Shown here: piece after piece, positions 1 through 5,832 of the stretch
Layout: every line of letters begins with the position of its first letter
Position numbering within the stretch: the stretch's first letter is position 1
DNA from: Tannerellaceae bacterium
GTDB taxonomy: Bacteria; Bacteroidota; Bacteroidia; Bacteroidales; Tannerellaceae
Assembly: GCA_031267205.1 (NCBI GenBank)
Contig: JAIRZN010000101.1
Coordinates: 1 to 9,293, forward strand
Reading direction: 5' to 3'
DNA: 9,293 nt
The notes under the pieces: model-generated
The model's database searches: none
The model's input: the letters and a program-made list of their open reading frames with translations, nothing else
Told to the model about the DNA's origin: nothing
Position numbers and translations under genes: made by a program

Positions 1-549
1 TACGTGAGGGATGAATCGAGCGGGGCGGTTATAGCAAATACGCCTTCTTCCGATTTCCCGCTGATTCGCTTAGAGAAAGATTGGCTGCTTGTCGAGCCTT
101 CGGCGGACACGTTTTACAGGTATAATAGCGAGCACGTGATGACGCCGTTCATTGCCAGGACGCCGCCGGTTCGCTCGATGACTCCTGAGGTGTTCCTTTT
201 GCCGAGCGTCATTACGGACCGTTATTACTTCATGGATGCGGTTAAGAAGGAGTGGAATTTTGAGACACACGATGGATTCCCAAGGACGTTGCTTGTTTAC
301 GACCGTGTTGAGGGGGCTATTTATGAATCGGTTGTCTATAACGGCGATTATTCGGGCAAGGAAAAGACGCCTTTGTATTCGAAGCCCATGAGCGAGGATA
401 TAGCGTTTTCGGGATTGCTTGAGGCCGGCGAGTTGGTCGAGGATTATAATGAGGGGCGGCTCAAAGGGCGGCTGGCGGAGATTGCCGCGGAATTGGACGA
501 GGAATCTAACCCGGTTGTGATGTTCGTCAAGCATAGGAGAGCTTCCTGA
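1..549 (+). CDS. 6-bladed beta-propeller family protein, C-terminal part (partial)
   Basis: The reading frame is open from the first base of the window to a TGA at 547-549, so this is the 3' end of a gene that starts upstream. The GTG at position 4 is not a credible start. The 182 visible codons have the beta-strand-rich pattern of a propeller blade region, with phrases such as LPSVITDRYYFMD and LLVYDRVEGAIYESVVYNG. The C-terminus ends in an acidic helix followed by NPVVMFVKHRR. That ending (acidic stretch, NPV, hydrophobic triplet, K) is typical of Bacteroidetes 6-bladed beta-propeller (DUF4934/BF3164-like) proteins, many of which are exported lipoproteins. The N-terminus and any lipobox lie outside the window. 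The specific ligand or role is unknown. Its last 23 bases overlap the 3' end of the MATE gene on the opposite strand. The family call rests on remembered sequence patterns, not on a search. Confidence 0.66.
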   Translation, partial: YVRDESSGAVIANTPSSDFPLIRLEKDWLLVEPSADTFYRYNSEHVMTPFIARTPPVRSMTPEVFLLPSVITDRYYFMDAVKKEWNFETHDGFPRTLLVYDRVEGAIYESVVYNGDYSGKEKTPLYSKPMSEDIAFSGLLEAGELVEDYNEGRLKGRLAEIAAELDEESNPVVMFVKHRRAS

Positions 550-1873
550 ACTGCGCCGCTATCATAAAGGCCGTGAGAACGGTTGCGATCAGGTCGGCGG
601 CCGGCAGACTGACCCAGACGCCGGCGATCCCGAAGAAGCGGGGCAGTACGATCAGGCAGGGCACGAGGAATAGGAGCTGGCGAGTGAGGGACAGGAAGAT
701 CGCCTGTCCCGACTTGCCGATAGAGAGGAAAAAGTTTGTAGCCACCATCTGGAATCCTACGACGGGGAATACCGCAAAAACGATGCGCATACCGTAGCCG
801 GCTTCGGCGATCAGAACGGCGTCGGTCGTAAACAGCTTTAATATATATGTAGGGAAAAGTTGGCAGACGATGAAGCCGAACGTGGCGACGCCGACGGCCC
901 AGAAGATTGTCAGCCGCGTGACGTGTGTGACGCGCTCGAAGCGGCGTGCGCCGAAATTGTATCCTGCTATCGGCTGCATTCCTTGGTTAAGCCCCATTAT
1001 TACCATGACGAAGAGGAAGACGATGCGGTTTACGATGCCGTAAGCGCCGATGGCCATATCGCCGCCGTGCTCCTTCAGGCCGAGGTTGATAAGGAGGACA
1101 ACGAGGCTTGAGCAGAGGTTCATCAGGAAGGGAGAGAGGCCGATAGATAGCATGCTGCGCACGAACTCGGCTTTGAGGCGGTAAATACCTTTTTTGAAGT
1201 GCAGCAGTTGACGGCGGTCGGCGAAATGCGCTATCTGCCATGCGAGCGAGATGAGCTGGGAGATAACCGTCGCCCAAGCCGAGCCCTTGATGCCCCAGCC
1301 GAAGCCAAAGATGAATATAGGGTTCAAAACACAGTTGATGACTACTGACGCAAGCGTTGCGTACATGGCCGACTTCGGGTGGCCTGAGGAACGTAATACG
1401 GCGTTAAGCCCAAGGTAAGTGTGTGTCACCACATTTCCTGCGAGGATAATTTGCATATAATCGCGGGCGTACCCGATAGTATTCTCTCCCGCCCCGAAAA
1501 ATTCCAGGATAGGATCGAGGAAGTATAGGAAGACGGCCGTAAAGGCGATGCCGATAATAATATTGAGCGTAAGGACGTTGCCCAGGGCCTTGTTCGCGCC
1601 TTCGTATTCCTGTTGCCCAAGCTTGACGGAGATAAGCGTAGATGCGCCCACGCCTACGAGCGAGCCGAAGGCGGCCGCCAGATTCATGAGCGGGAAGGTA
1701 AGGGCGAGGCCGGCGATTGCCAATGCGCCTACGCCGTGGCCGATGAATATACTGTCGGCGATATTATAAAGCGAGGCCGCCGTGAGCGCTATGATGGCAG
1801 GGATGGCGTAACCCTTCAATAGCTTGTCGATGCGTTCGGTTCCTAAGATGAGAGGGGAGTTGTTTTCGGACAT
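527..1873 (-). CDS. MATE family multidrug efflux transporter
   Basis: This encodes a 448-residue polytopic inner-membrane protein of the MATE family, which exports cationic drugs and metabolites in exchange for Na+ or H+. Both MATE half-repeats are visible. The N-terminal half has ASLYNIADSIFIGH (about residues 33-46), followed by the G/A-rich helix around AAAFGSLVGVGAS. The C-terminal half carries the characteristic GLNQGMQPIAGYNFGA motif (about residues 294-309). About twelve hydrophobic segments fit the usual 440-460 residue length. I start at the ATG at 1871-1873 (MSENNSPLI). The in-frame ATG at 1895-1897 lies inside the likely -7 box (1895-1902) and so upstream of the transcript start. 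The gene shares a short divergent promoter region with the tRNA gene, and its tail overlaps the propeller gene. Substrate specificity cannot be read from the sequence. Confidence 0.93.
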   Translation of the reverse strand: MSENNSPLILGTERIDKLLKGYAIPAIIALTAASLYNIADSIFIGHGVGALAIAGLALTFPLMNLAAAFGSLVGVGASTLISVKLGQQEYEGANKALGNVLTLNIIIGIAFTAVFLYFLDPILEFFGAGENTIGYARDYMQIILAGNVVTHTYLGLNAVLRSSGHPKSAMYATLASVVINCVLNPIFIFGFGWGIKGSAWATVISQLISLAWQIAHFADRRQLLHFKKGIYRLKAEFVRSMLSIGLSPFLMNLCSSLVVLLINLGLKEHGGDMAIGAYGIVNRIVFLFVMVIMGLNQGMQPIAGYNFGARRFERVTHVTRLTIFWAVGVATFGFIVCQLFPTYILKLFTTDAVLIAEAGYGMRIVFAVFPVVGFQMVATNFFLSIGKSGQAIFLSLTRQLLFLVPCLIVLPRFFGIAGVWVSLPAADLIATVLTAFMIAAQFRKLSYA

Positions 1874-1894
1874 AATATAATAATTATACGTGGG

Positions 1895-1902
1895 CAAAGG
1901 TA
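1895..1902 (-). promoter_or_regulatory. Bacteroidetes-type -7 box for the MATE gene
   Basis: Read on the minus strand, this is TACCTTTG, an exact fit to the Bacteroidetes sigma-ABfr -7 consensus TAnnTTTG. It predicts transcription from about 1888 and a leader of roughly 15 A/T-rich bases before the ATG at 1873. No convincing -33 TTG is seen at the expected distance, so this rests on the -7 box and its position. Confidence 0.5.
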
Positions 1903-1922
1903 CGAAAAAACTCCGGCGATAC

Positions 1923-1952
1923 TTGTATATCTAAAAAGACTGTCTATCTTTG
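1923..1952 (+). promoter_or_regulatory. Promoter of the initiator tRNA gene (-33 TTG, -7 TATCTTTG)
   Basis: TATCTTTG at 1945-1952 fits the Bacteroidetes -7 consensus TAnnTTTG. A TTG at 1923-1925 lies 19 bases upstream, the usual spacing for the -33 element. The tRNA 5' end lies about 35 bases downstream of the -7 box, leaving a short leader for RNase P removal. This is the best-formed promoter in the window. Confidence 0.68.
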
Positions 1953-1986
1953 CACGGCGAACAGGAAAAGGTTTCGTAATTGATAA

Positions 1987-2058
<72 letters not shown>

Positions 2059-2064
2059 CGAAAG

Positions 2065-2105
2065 GAAGCGGCTGTATCTTTTGAAGGATGCAGCCGCTTC
2101 TTTTT
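2065..2105 (+). terminator. Intrinsic terminator downstream of tRNA-fMet
   Basis: A 14-pair stem forms between 2065-2078 and 2087-2100, with a single G-U pair (T2075-G2090). It has an 8-base loop and is followed by five Ts at 2101-2105. It lies 6 bases after the tRNA discriminator and ends the tRNA transcript. It also lies just past the stop of the convergent transporter gene, but no good T-run follows it on that strand. Confidence 0.9.
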
Positions 2106-2121
2106 GTTCCCATGCATATGT

Positions 2122-3021
2122 TCAAGGCTTCCGCCTTTTTCTCCAGAGCTGGTAAGAGTTGATGATGTTTTGCCAAAGCACGTAAGCGGCGGGAGCTACC
2201 GAGGAGACGGGGTTAAGGTATGCTTGCGCCAGCCAGATGGCCAGGATGGTGTTCTTCTGCCCTAAACCCTGTCCGGACGATACTGCGTCGCCGTAATGAC
2301 GACCGATGCGCCTCCCCAGCAGGAATTGGCCTGCGCATATAACCAGGGAGACGGCTGCGAGGGCGATTTCCGTCTTGTAATCGGGATTTTCCTGCTCGAC
2401 AATAAACTTGACGGTGATGGACGTAACGATAGTAAGGGCGACCGTCCAGAAGTAGAAGGATAAATTATGCTTGCTCGCAAGCCAGGCATTCATGCGAGGG
2501 AAAACATACCTTATTATCCATGCCGTCAACAGCGGCGCCACCAAAACAGGCCCCACCTGCCCGAAGATGCGCAGGAGCGAGCCCGCAAAAGATAGCTCCG
2601 CCCCCGAACCCACGAGCGGAAGCAGCAACGGAGCGACAATAGCCACGCCGACGTTGCACAGCAGCAGGTAAGTCGTGAGGAACGCCACATCCCCGCCAAG
2701 CAAGCCCGTAATAACCGCGGCCGCAGTAGCCGTAGGCACGAGGACGCAAATAAAAGCTCCCTGCGCCACGACAGGATTGTAGAGGCTCAAGACTGCATAT
2801 ACTAACAGGCAACCAAGCAATTGTATCGCCAATAACCACACGTGCGCCCTGCGGATGGCGATAGAGCGCGGGGAAAGTTTGCAGAAGGTGAGCAGCAGCA
2901 TCGTGAAGATGAGGCCGGGCGTAAGGAAAGAAAGGTAACTTATCCACGGATAAGCTACCGTTCCAATTATAATCGCCAGCGGAAGCGCCTGATTTTTTAA
3001 AAGCCGGAATATGTTCACCAC
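2122..3021 (-). CDS. BASS/SBF family transporter (bile acid:sodium symporter-like)
   Basis: This encodes a 299-residue membrane protein with about nine to ten hydrophobic segments, the normal size for the BASS (SBF, bile acid:Na+ symporter-like) superfamily. These inner-membrane proteins import organic anions, often with Na+. Conserved-looking regions are the helix-break LVPTATAAAVITGLLGGD (about residues 94-111) and the C-terminal GQKNTILAIWLA plus NPVSSVAPAAYVLWQN (about 254-285). These resemble the two unwound crossover regions of the fold. It starts at a GTG (3019-3021), 4 bases after the stop of the preceding fusion gene, so the two are almost surely co-transcribed. A second GTG follows directly and could be the start instead. 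No in-frame ATG occurs nearby upstream. The substrate is unknown; the operon suggests an amino-sugar or acylated-sugar-related compound, but that is inference. Confidence 0.82.
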   Translation of the reverse strand: MVNIFRLLKNQALPLAIIIGTVAYPWISYLSFLTPGLIFTMLLLTFCKLSPRSIAIRRAHVWLLAIQLLGCLLVYAVLSLYNPVVAQGAFICVLVPTATAAAVITGLLGGDVAFLTTYLLLCNVGVAIVAPLLLPLVGSGAELSFAGSLLRIFGQVGPVLVAPLLTAWIIRYVFPRMNAWLASKHNLSFYFWTVALTIVTSITVKFIVEQENPDYKTEIALAAVSLVICAGQFLLGRRIGRHYGDAVSSGQGLGQKNTILAIWLAQAYLNPVSSVAPAAYVLWQNIINSYQLWRKRRKP

Positions 3022-3025
3022 ATTC

Positions 3026-5014
3026 TTATCTGAGCGGGATATATTGCACGAAGGCTTCTATGGCTTCGTAGGCGGCAAGGCCCAGACTGTGATAGAGTGC
3101 GGCGGTGGCCCGGTTGCGGTCTTCGGCGCGTTGCCAGAAGAGACGCTCGTCGTCGCCGAGGAAAGGAGCGCTTTCGGCTTGCGACTGGTGTTTGAGTATA
3201 GCGTTACGTTTGCTGCGCAGCTCTTCGGGGCTGATCGGCACGGCCATTTCGATGTGATCCATATCCCATTCCGCCCATGCTCCGCGATACATCCATATAC
3301 GGCATTGCTTCATCCATTCGTCGTCCTTAAGCTCGTCGATAGCGGCCAGCGCAGCGTCGAGGCATACCTTGTGCGTCCCGTGCGGGTCGGCCAGGTCTCC
3401 GGCGACGAATATCTGCGTAGGCTTTATCTCCTTGAGCAGTTCGGCGACGATCTTGACGTCTTCCTCGCCCAGTTCCTTCTTCTTGACCATACCCGTTTCG
3501 TAGAAAGGAAGGTCGAGGAAGCGGATATGCGTATCGTCCGTTATACCCGAATACCTGGCTCCGGCGCGAGCTTCTTCCCTGCGGATAGTGCCTTTCATGA
3601 ATAGGACGTCGTCGGTTTCCTTTTCGCCTGCCACCTTTTCGTAGCGGAGGAAGTGTATGATGTCTTCGGCCTTTTGCTTTACTGTGCGGTCGCCTGGGGA
3701 ATACCTGTCGCAGACGTCCCTGAGGTATTCGCAATAGCGTATGACCTCCTCGTCGCCTACGGCGATATTGCCCGATGTCTGGTAAGCCACGTAGACGTCA
3801 TGGCTCTGGCTGCACAAGCGGTGGAATGTTCCGCCCATGGATATAACATCGTCGTCGGGATGCGGGCTGAAGATTATCACCTTCTTAGGATAAGGCTCGG
3901 CGCGTTCGGGACGGTTATGATCGTCGGCATTCGGCTTTCCTCCGGGCCAGCCTGTGATGGTGTGCTGAATGTCGTTGAATATCTTGATATTTACGTTGTA
4001 CGCCGAGCCATAGAGGGCGAGGAGTTCTCCGAGTCCGTTTTCGCTGTAATCCTTGTTTGTGAGTTTGAGGATAGGCTTGCCGGTCAGCCGGCACAGCCAT
4101 ACGATGGCTCTACGGATGAGCTGGTTGTCCCATTCGCAGTTAGTAACGAGCCATGGATGATTAATGCGCGTAAGCTGGAAAGCAGCCGACAGGTCGATTA
4201 CCACCTTCGCTTTACTGCTGCTTTGCAAATACGTGGACGGCATAGCGTCGCTCTCCTTGCCTTCTACCGTTTCTTTTATGACGCCGGCCTTGCCTTCACC
4301 CCAGGCCATGAGGACAATCTCTGCGGCTTTAAGTATTGTAGACACGCCAACCGTGATAACGCCGTCGGGCACGTTCTCCACAGACTTGAAGATGCGTGAA
4401 GCCTCCTTGCGCGAGTCATTATCTATGAGAACCAGCCTTGTCGATGTATTAGTTCCCGCCCCAGGGCTGTTAAAGGCTATACTGCCTGCCTGCCCTATGC
4501 CGAGCAGGGCGAAATCGAGGCCGCCGGCCTCCTTTATCTTACGCTCGTAGTTGAGGCAAAAGTCAAAGATATTTTCCTTCGGCATAAACCCGTCCGGCGA
4601 ATAAATGTTCTCCGGCAGTATGTCTACATAATCCAGGAAATAATCCTTAAGGTATGTAAGGTTGCTGAACGCCATCGAGCTTAGCGGGTAGAACTCATAC
4701 GAGTTGAATACGATTACATTGCGGAAGCTGAGGCCTTCGTCCCTGTGCAGGCGGATTAATTCCTTGAAAACGCTCTGCGGACTGCGTCCTCCGGGCAGAG
4801 CTATGACAAACTGCTTACCTGCCGCCTGCTTCGCCGCGATACGGGCGGCTATCTCCGACGCAACCTCGCGCGAGCCCTCGTCGGCCGACTCGTATATCAC
4901 GGTCGGGATCTTCTCAAAGCGCGTGAGGACGGACTGCTCGTATGCATTCTCCGGACGATAATACCTGTTTGGTATACGTGTCAATGAAATTTGGGAACTT
5001 AAATTTTTCTTCAT
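3026..5014 (-). CDS. NagB-like domain fused to LmbE/PIG-L family deacetylase
   Basis: This 662-residue cytoplasmic fusion is of a type known in Bacteroidetes and often labelled glucosamine-6-phosphate deaminase. Residues about 30-285 form a NagB/RpiA-like sugar-phosphate domain: phosphate-loop-like LPGGRSP (73-79), LSFRNVIVFNSYEFYPL (95-111), GIGQAGSIAFNSPG (172-185). Residues about 376-600 are a LmbE/PIG-L Zn-dependent N-acetyl-sugar deacetylase domain. It has the metal and catalytic motif SPHPDDD (383-389) and the second metal motif DPHGTHKVC (543-551). A linker of about 90 residues (SENGLGELLALYGSAYNVN region) joins them. The E. coli NagB catalytic positions D72, D141, H143 and E148 align with Y106, A176, S178 and S183. 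Deaminase activity is therefore doubtful, while the deacetylase half looks intact. It starts at ATG 5012-5014, where the family N-terminus (KNLSSQISL, then NRYYRPEN) begins. It is the first gene of an operon with the transporter. Confidence 0.88.
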   Translation of the reverse strand: MKKNLSSQISLTRIPNRYYRPENAYEQSVLTRFEKIPTVIYESADEGSREVASEIAARIAAKQAAGKQFVIALPGGRSPQSVFKELIRLHRDEGLSFRNVIVFNSYEFYPLSSMAFSNLTYLKDYFLDYVDILPENIYSPDGFMPKENIFDFCLNYERKIKEAGGLDFALLGIGQAGSIAFNSPGAGTNTSTRLVLIDNDSRKEASRIFKSVENVPDGVITVGVSTILKAAEIVLMAWGEGKAGVIKETVEGKESDAMPSTYLQSSSKAKVVIDLSAAFQLTRINHPWLVTNCEWDNQLIRRAIVWLCRLTGKPILKLTNKDYSENGLGELLALYGSAYNVNIKIFNDIQHTITGWPGGKPNADDHNRPERAEPYPKKVIIFSPHPDDDVISMGGTFHRLCSQSHDVYVAYQTSGNIAVGDEEVIRYCEYLRDVCDRYSPGDRTVKQKAEDIIHFLRYEKVAGEKETDDVLFMKGTIRREEARAGARYSGITDDTHIRFLDLPFYETGMVKKKELGEEDVKIVAELLKEIKPTQIFVAGDLADPHGTHKVCLDAALAAIDELKDDEWMKQCRIWMYRGAWAEWDMDHIEMAVPISPEELRSKRNAILKHQSQAESAPFLGDDERLFWQRAEDRNRATAALYHSLGLAAYEAIEAFVQYIPLR

Positions 5015-5045
5015 CTTTGTTTTAGCATTAAAATAATCTGAGATA

Positions 5046-5053
5046 CAAAAGTA
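5046..5053 (-). promoter_or_regulatory. -7 box for the NagB-like/deacetylase operon
   Basis: On the minus strand this reads TACTTTTG, matching TAnnTTTG. It would start transcription near 5039 and leave a leader of about 25 A/T-rich bases before the ATG at 5014. A -33 TTG at standard spacing is not evident, so confidence is moderate. Confidence 0.5.
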
Positions 5054-5118
5054 CGAAAGAATCCCGTATAATTAACCCGCTCAATTTAAAACACAAACCG
5101 CCCGCAAACGCCGCGCGC

Positions 5119-5133
5119 CGGTTTTATAAACCG
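5119..5133. repeat. Short perfect inverted repeat in the divergent intergenic region
   Basis: CGGTTT at 5119-5124 and AAACCG at 5128-5133 form a perfect 6-base inverted repeat around a 3-base centre. A further AAACCG lies at 5095-5100. It sits between the leftward operon promoter and the rightward bactofilin promoter, so it could be a regulator binding site. Nothing else supports that role, and chance is possible. The rest of 5015-5261 shows only the two promoters and A/T-rich leader sequence. Confidence 0.25.
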
Positions 5134-5212
5134 ACATGGTCGTTTTGAATGTATTTTGGCGTTATTTTTAGATGAAAAAAAACCAAAGAGCCACGTTGTA
5201 TAAAAATATTCC

Positions 5213-5220
5213 TATATTTG
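5213..5220 (+). promoter_or_regulatory. -7 box for the bactofilin gene
   Basis: TATATTTG matches the Bacteroidetes TAnnTTTG -7 consensus and lies 41 bases before the bactofilin ATG. A TTG at 5196-5198 is only 14 bases upstream, shorter than the usual spacing, so the -33 element is uncertain. The leader contains a small direct repeat of GAATAACT (5223-5238) and no Shine-Dalgarno sequence. Confidence 0.5.
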
Positions 5221-5261
5221 CTGAATAACTGAATAACTAAATAACAATAAATCTTTTTTTC

Positions 5262-5723
5262 ATGGATACTACAAGGAATATTTCAGATGAAATCTCTATG
5301 GGTGGCGTACTGCACAACGCCTTAGCTTTTGGAACCACCGTTAAGGGCGATGTTACCACTGATGGTGATTTTCGTTTAGACGGCAGGATAGAGGGAACGA
5401 TTAGCTGCGGCGGCAAAATCGTAATAGGGCCCACAGCACAGGTCGAAGGCGACATTATCTCCGTAAACGCCGAAATACTCGGCTCCGTAGTCGGTAGCAT
5501 TACTACGAGCGAAGTTTTAGTGCTCAAACCTACCGCAGTTATAAAAGGCGTTATAACAACGAAAGCTTTAGTAGTCGAACCGAGCGCCAAATTCTCCGGT
5601 ACCTGTAACATGCAGTTGAACGACCCCGACACCGACCTGCAGGACCTGGACCTCGCGCTACCCAACGGCGCTCCTTCCCCAGTCGCCAATAACGTACCCG
5701 TTAGTGAAGGCTATACTTTTTAG
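5262..5723 (+). CDS. Bactofilin (polymer-forming cytoskeletal protein)
   Basis: This encodes a 153-residue soluble protein of the bactofilin (DUF583) family. These proteins polymerise without nucleotide into filaments that scaffold envelope and peptidoglycan-related machinery. The core, residues about 20-117, is a run of short imperfect repeats typical of the right-handed beta-helix. It has alternating hydrophobics and regularly spaced glycines: TTVKGDVTTDGDFRLDGRIE, then GKIVIGPTAQVEGDI, then ILGSVVGSI, then AVIKGVI. Flanking this are a short polar N-terminus and an acidic/proline-rich tail (residues about 118-153), both expected to be disordered. It has no signal peptide or membrane segment. 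The first ATG after the -7 box is used. The gene stands alone, with a promoter upstream and a terminator just downstream, so no partner is indicated by operon structure. Confidence 0.92.
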   Translation: MDTTRNISDEISMGGVLHNALAFGTTVKGDVTTDGDFRLDGRIEGTISCGGKIVIGPTAQVEGDIISVNAEILGSVVGSITTSEVLVLKPTAVIKGVITTKALVVEPSAKFSGTCNMQLNDPDTDLQDLDLALPNGAPSPVANNVPVSEGYTF

Positions 5724-5745
5724 CGCACAAACAGCCGACACGGAG

Positions 5746-5783
5746 AAAAAGAGCAGTTGATGATTCGTTCAATTGCTCTTTTT
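5746..5783. terminator. Intrinsic terminator downstream of bactofilin
   Basis: A 15-pair stem forms between 5746-5760 and 5769-5783, with one G-U pair (G5756-T5773) and an 8-base loop. The A-run on the left arm and the T-run on the right arm make it look usable in both directions. It lies 22 bases past the bactofilin stop and insulates the Wzi-like gene, which then needs its own promoter. Confidence 0.88.
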
Positions 5784-5807
5784 AGTTTTATAACTGCGTA
5801 AAAAACG

Positions 5808-5815
5808 TATCTTTA
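5808..5815 (+). promoter_or_regulatory. Possible -7 box for the Wzi-like gene
   Basis: TATCTTTA differs from TAnnTTTG only in the last base. It lies 17 bases before the ATG, just after the bactofilin terminator, where a new promoter is required. No clear -33 TTG is seen at the normal spacing. Confidence 0.35.
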
Positions 5816-5832
5816 CCCGCAAAATAAACGAT

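Noticed and set aside
70..534. Minus-strand 154-codon frame opposite the propeller gene
   Set aside because: It is basic and low in recognisable pattern, antisense to a frame with a family-typical C-terminus, and has no promoter.
1874..1897. Eight-residue N-terminal extension of the MATE protein (MPTYNYYI)
   Set aside because: Its ATG lies in the predicted -7 box. The downstream ATG at 1871-1873 has a normal short A/T-rich leader.
2116..2137. Small hairpin near the transporter stop (AGGC/GCCT around TTCC) as a terminator
   Set aside because: The stem is only about four pairs and lies within coding sequence. It is too weak to call.
3011..3604. Plus-strand open frame of 197 codons across the operon junction
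   Set aside because: It is antisense to the fusion gene, shows no recognisable motif, and has no promoter or leader. It is a shadow frame.
3653..4399. Long plus-strand open frame of 248 codons opposite the NagB-like/deacetylase gene
   Set aside because: It lies wholly antisense to a gene with clear domains and motifs, has no family features, and no promoter precedes it. It is a by-product of GC-rich codon use on the other strand.
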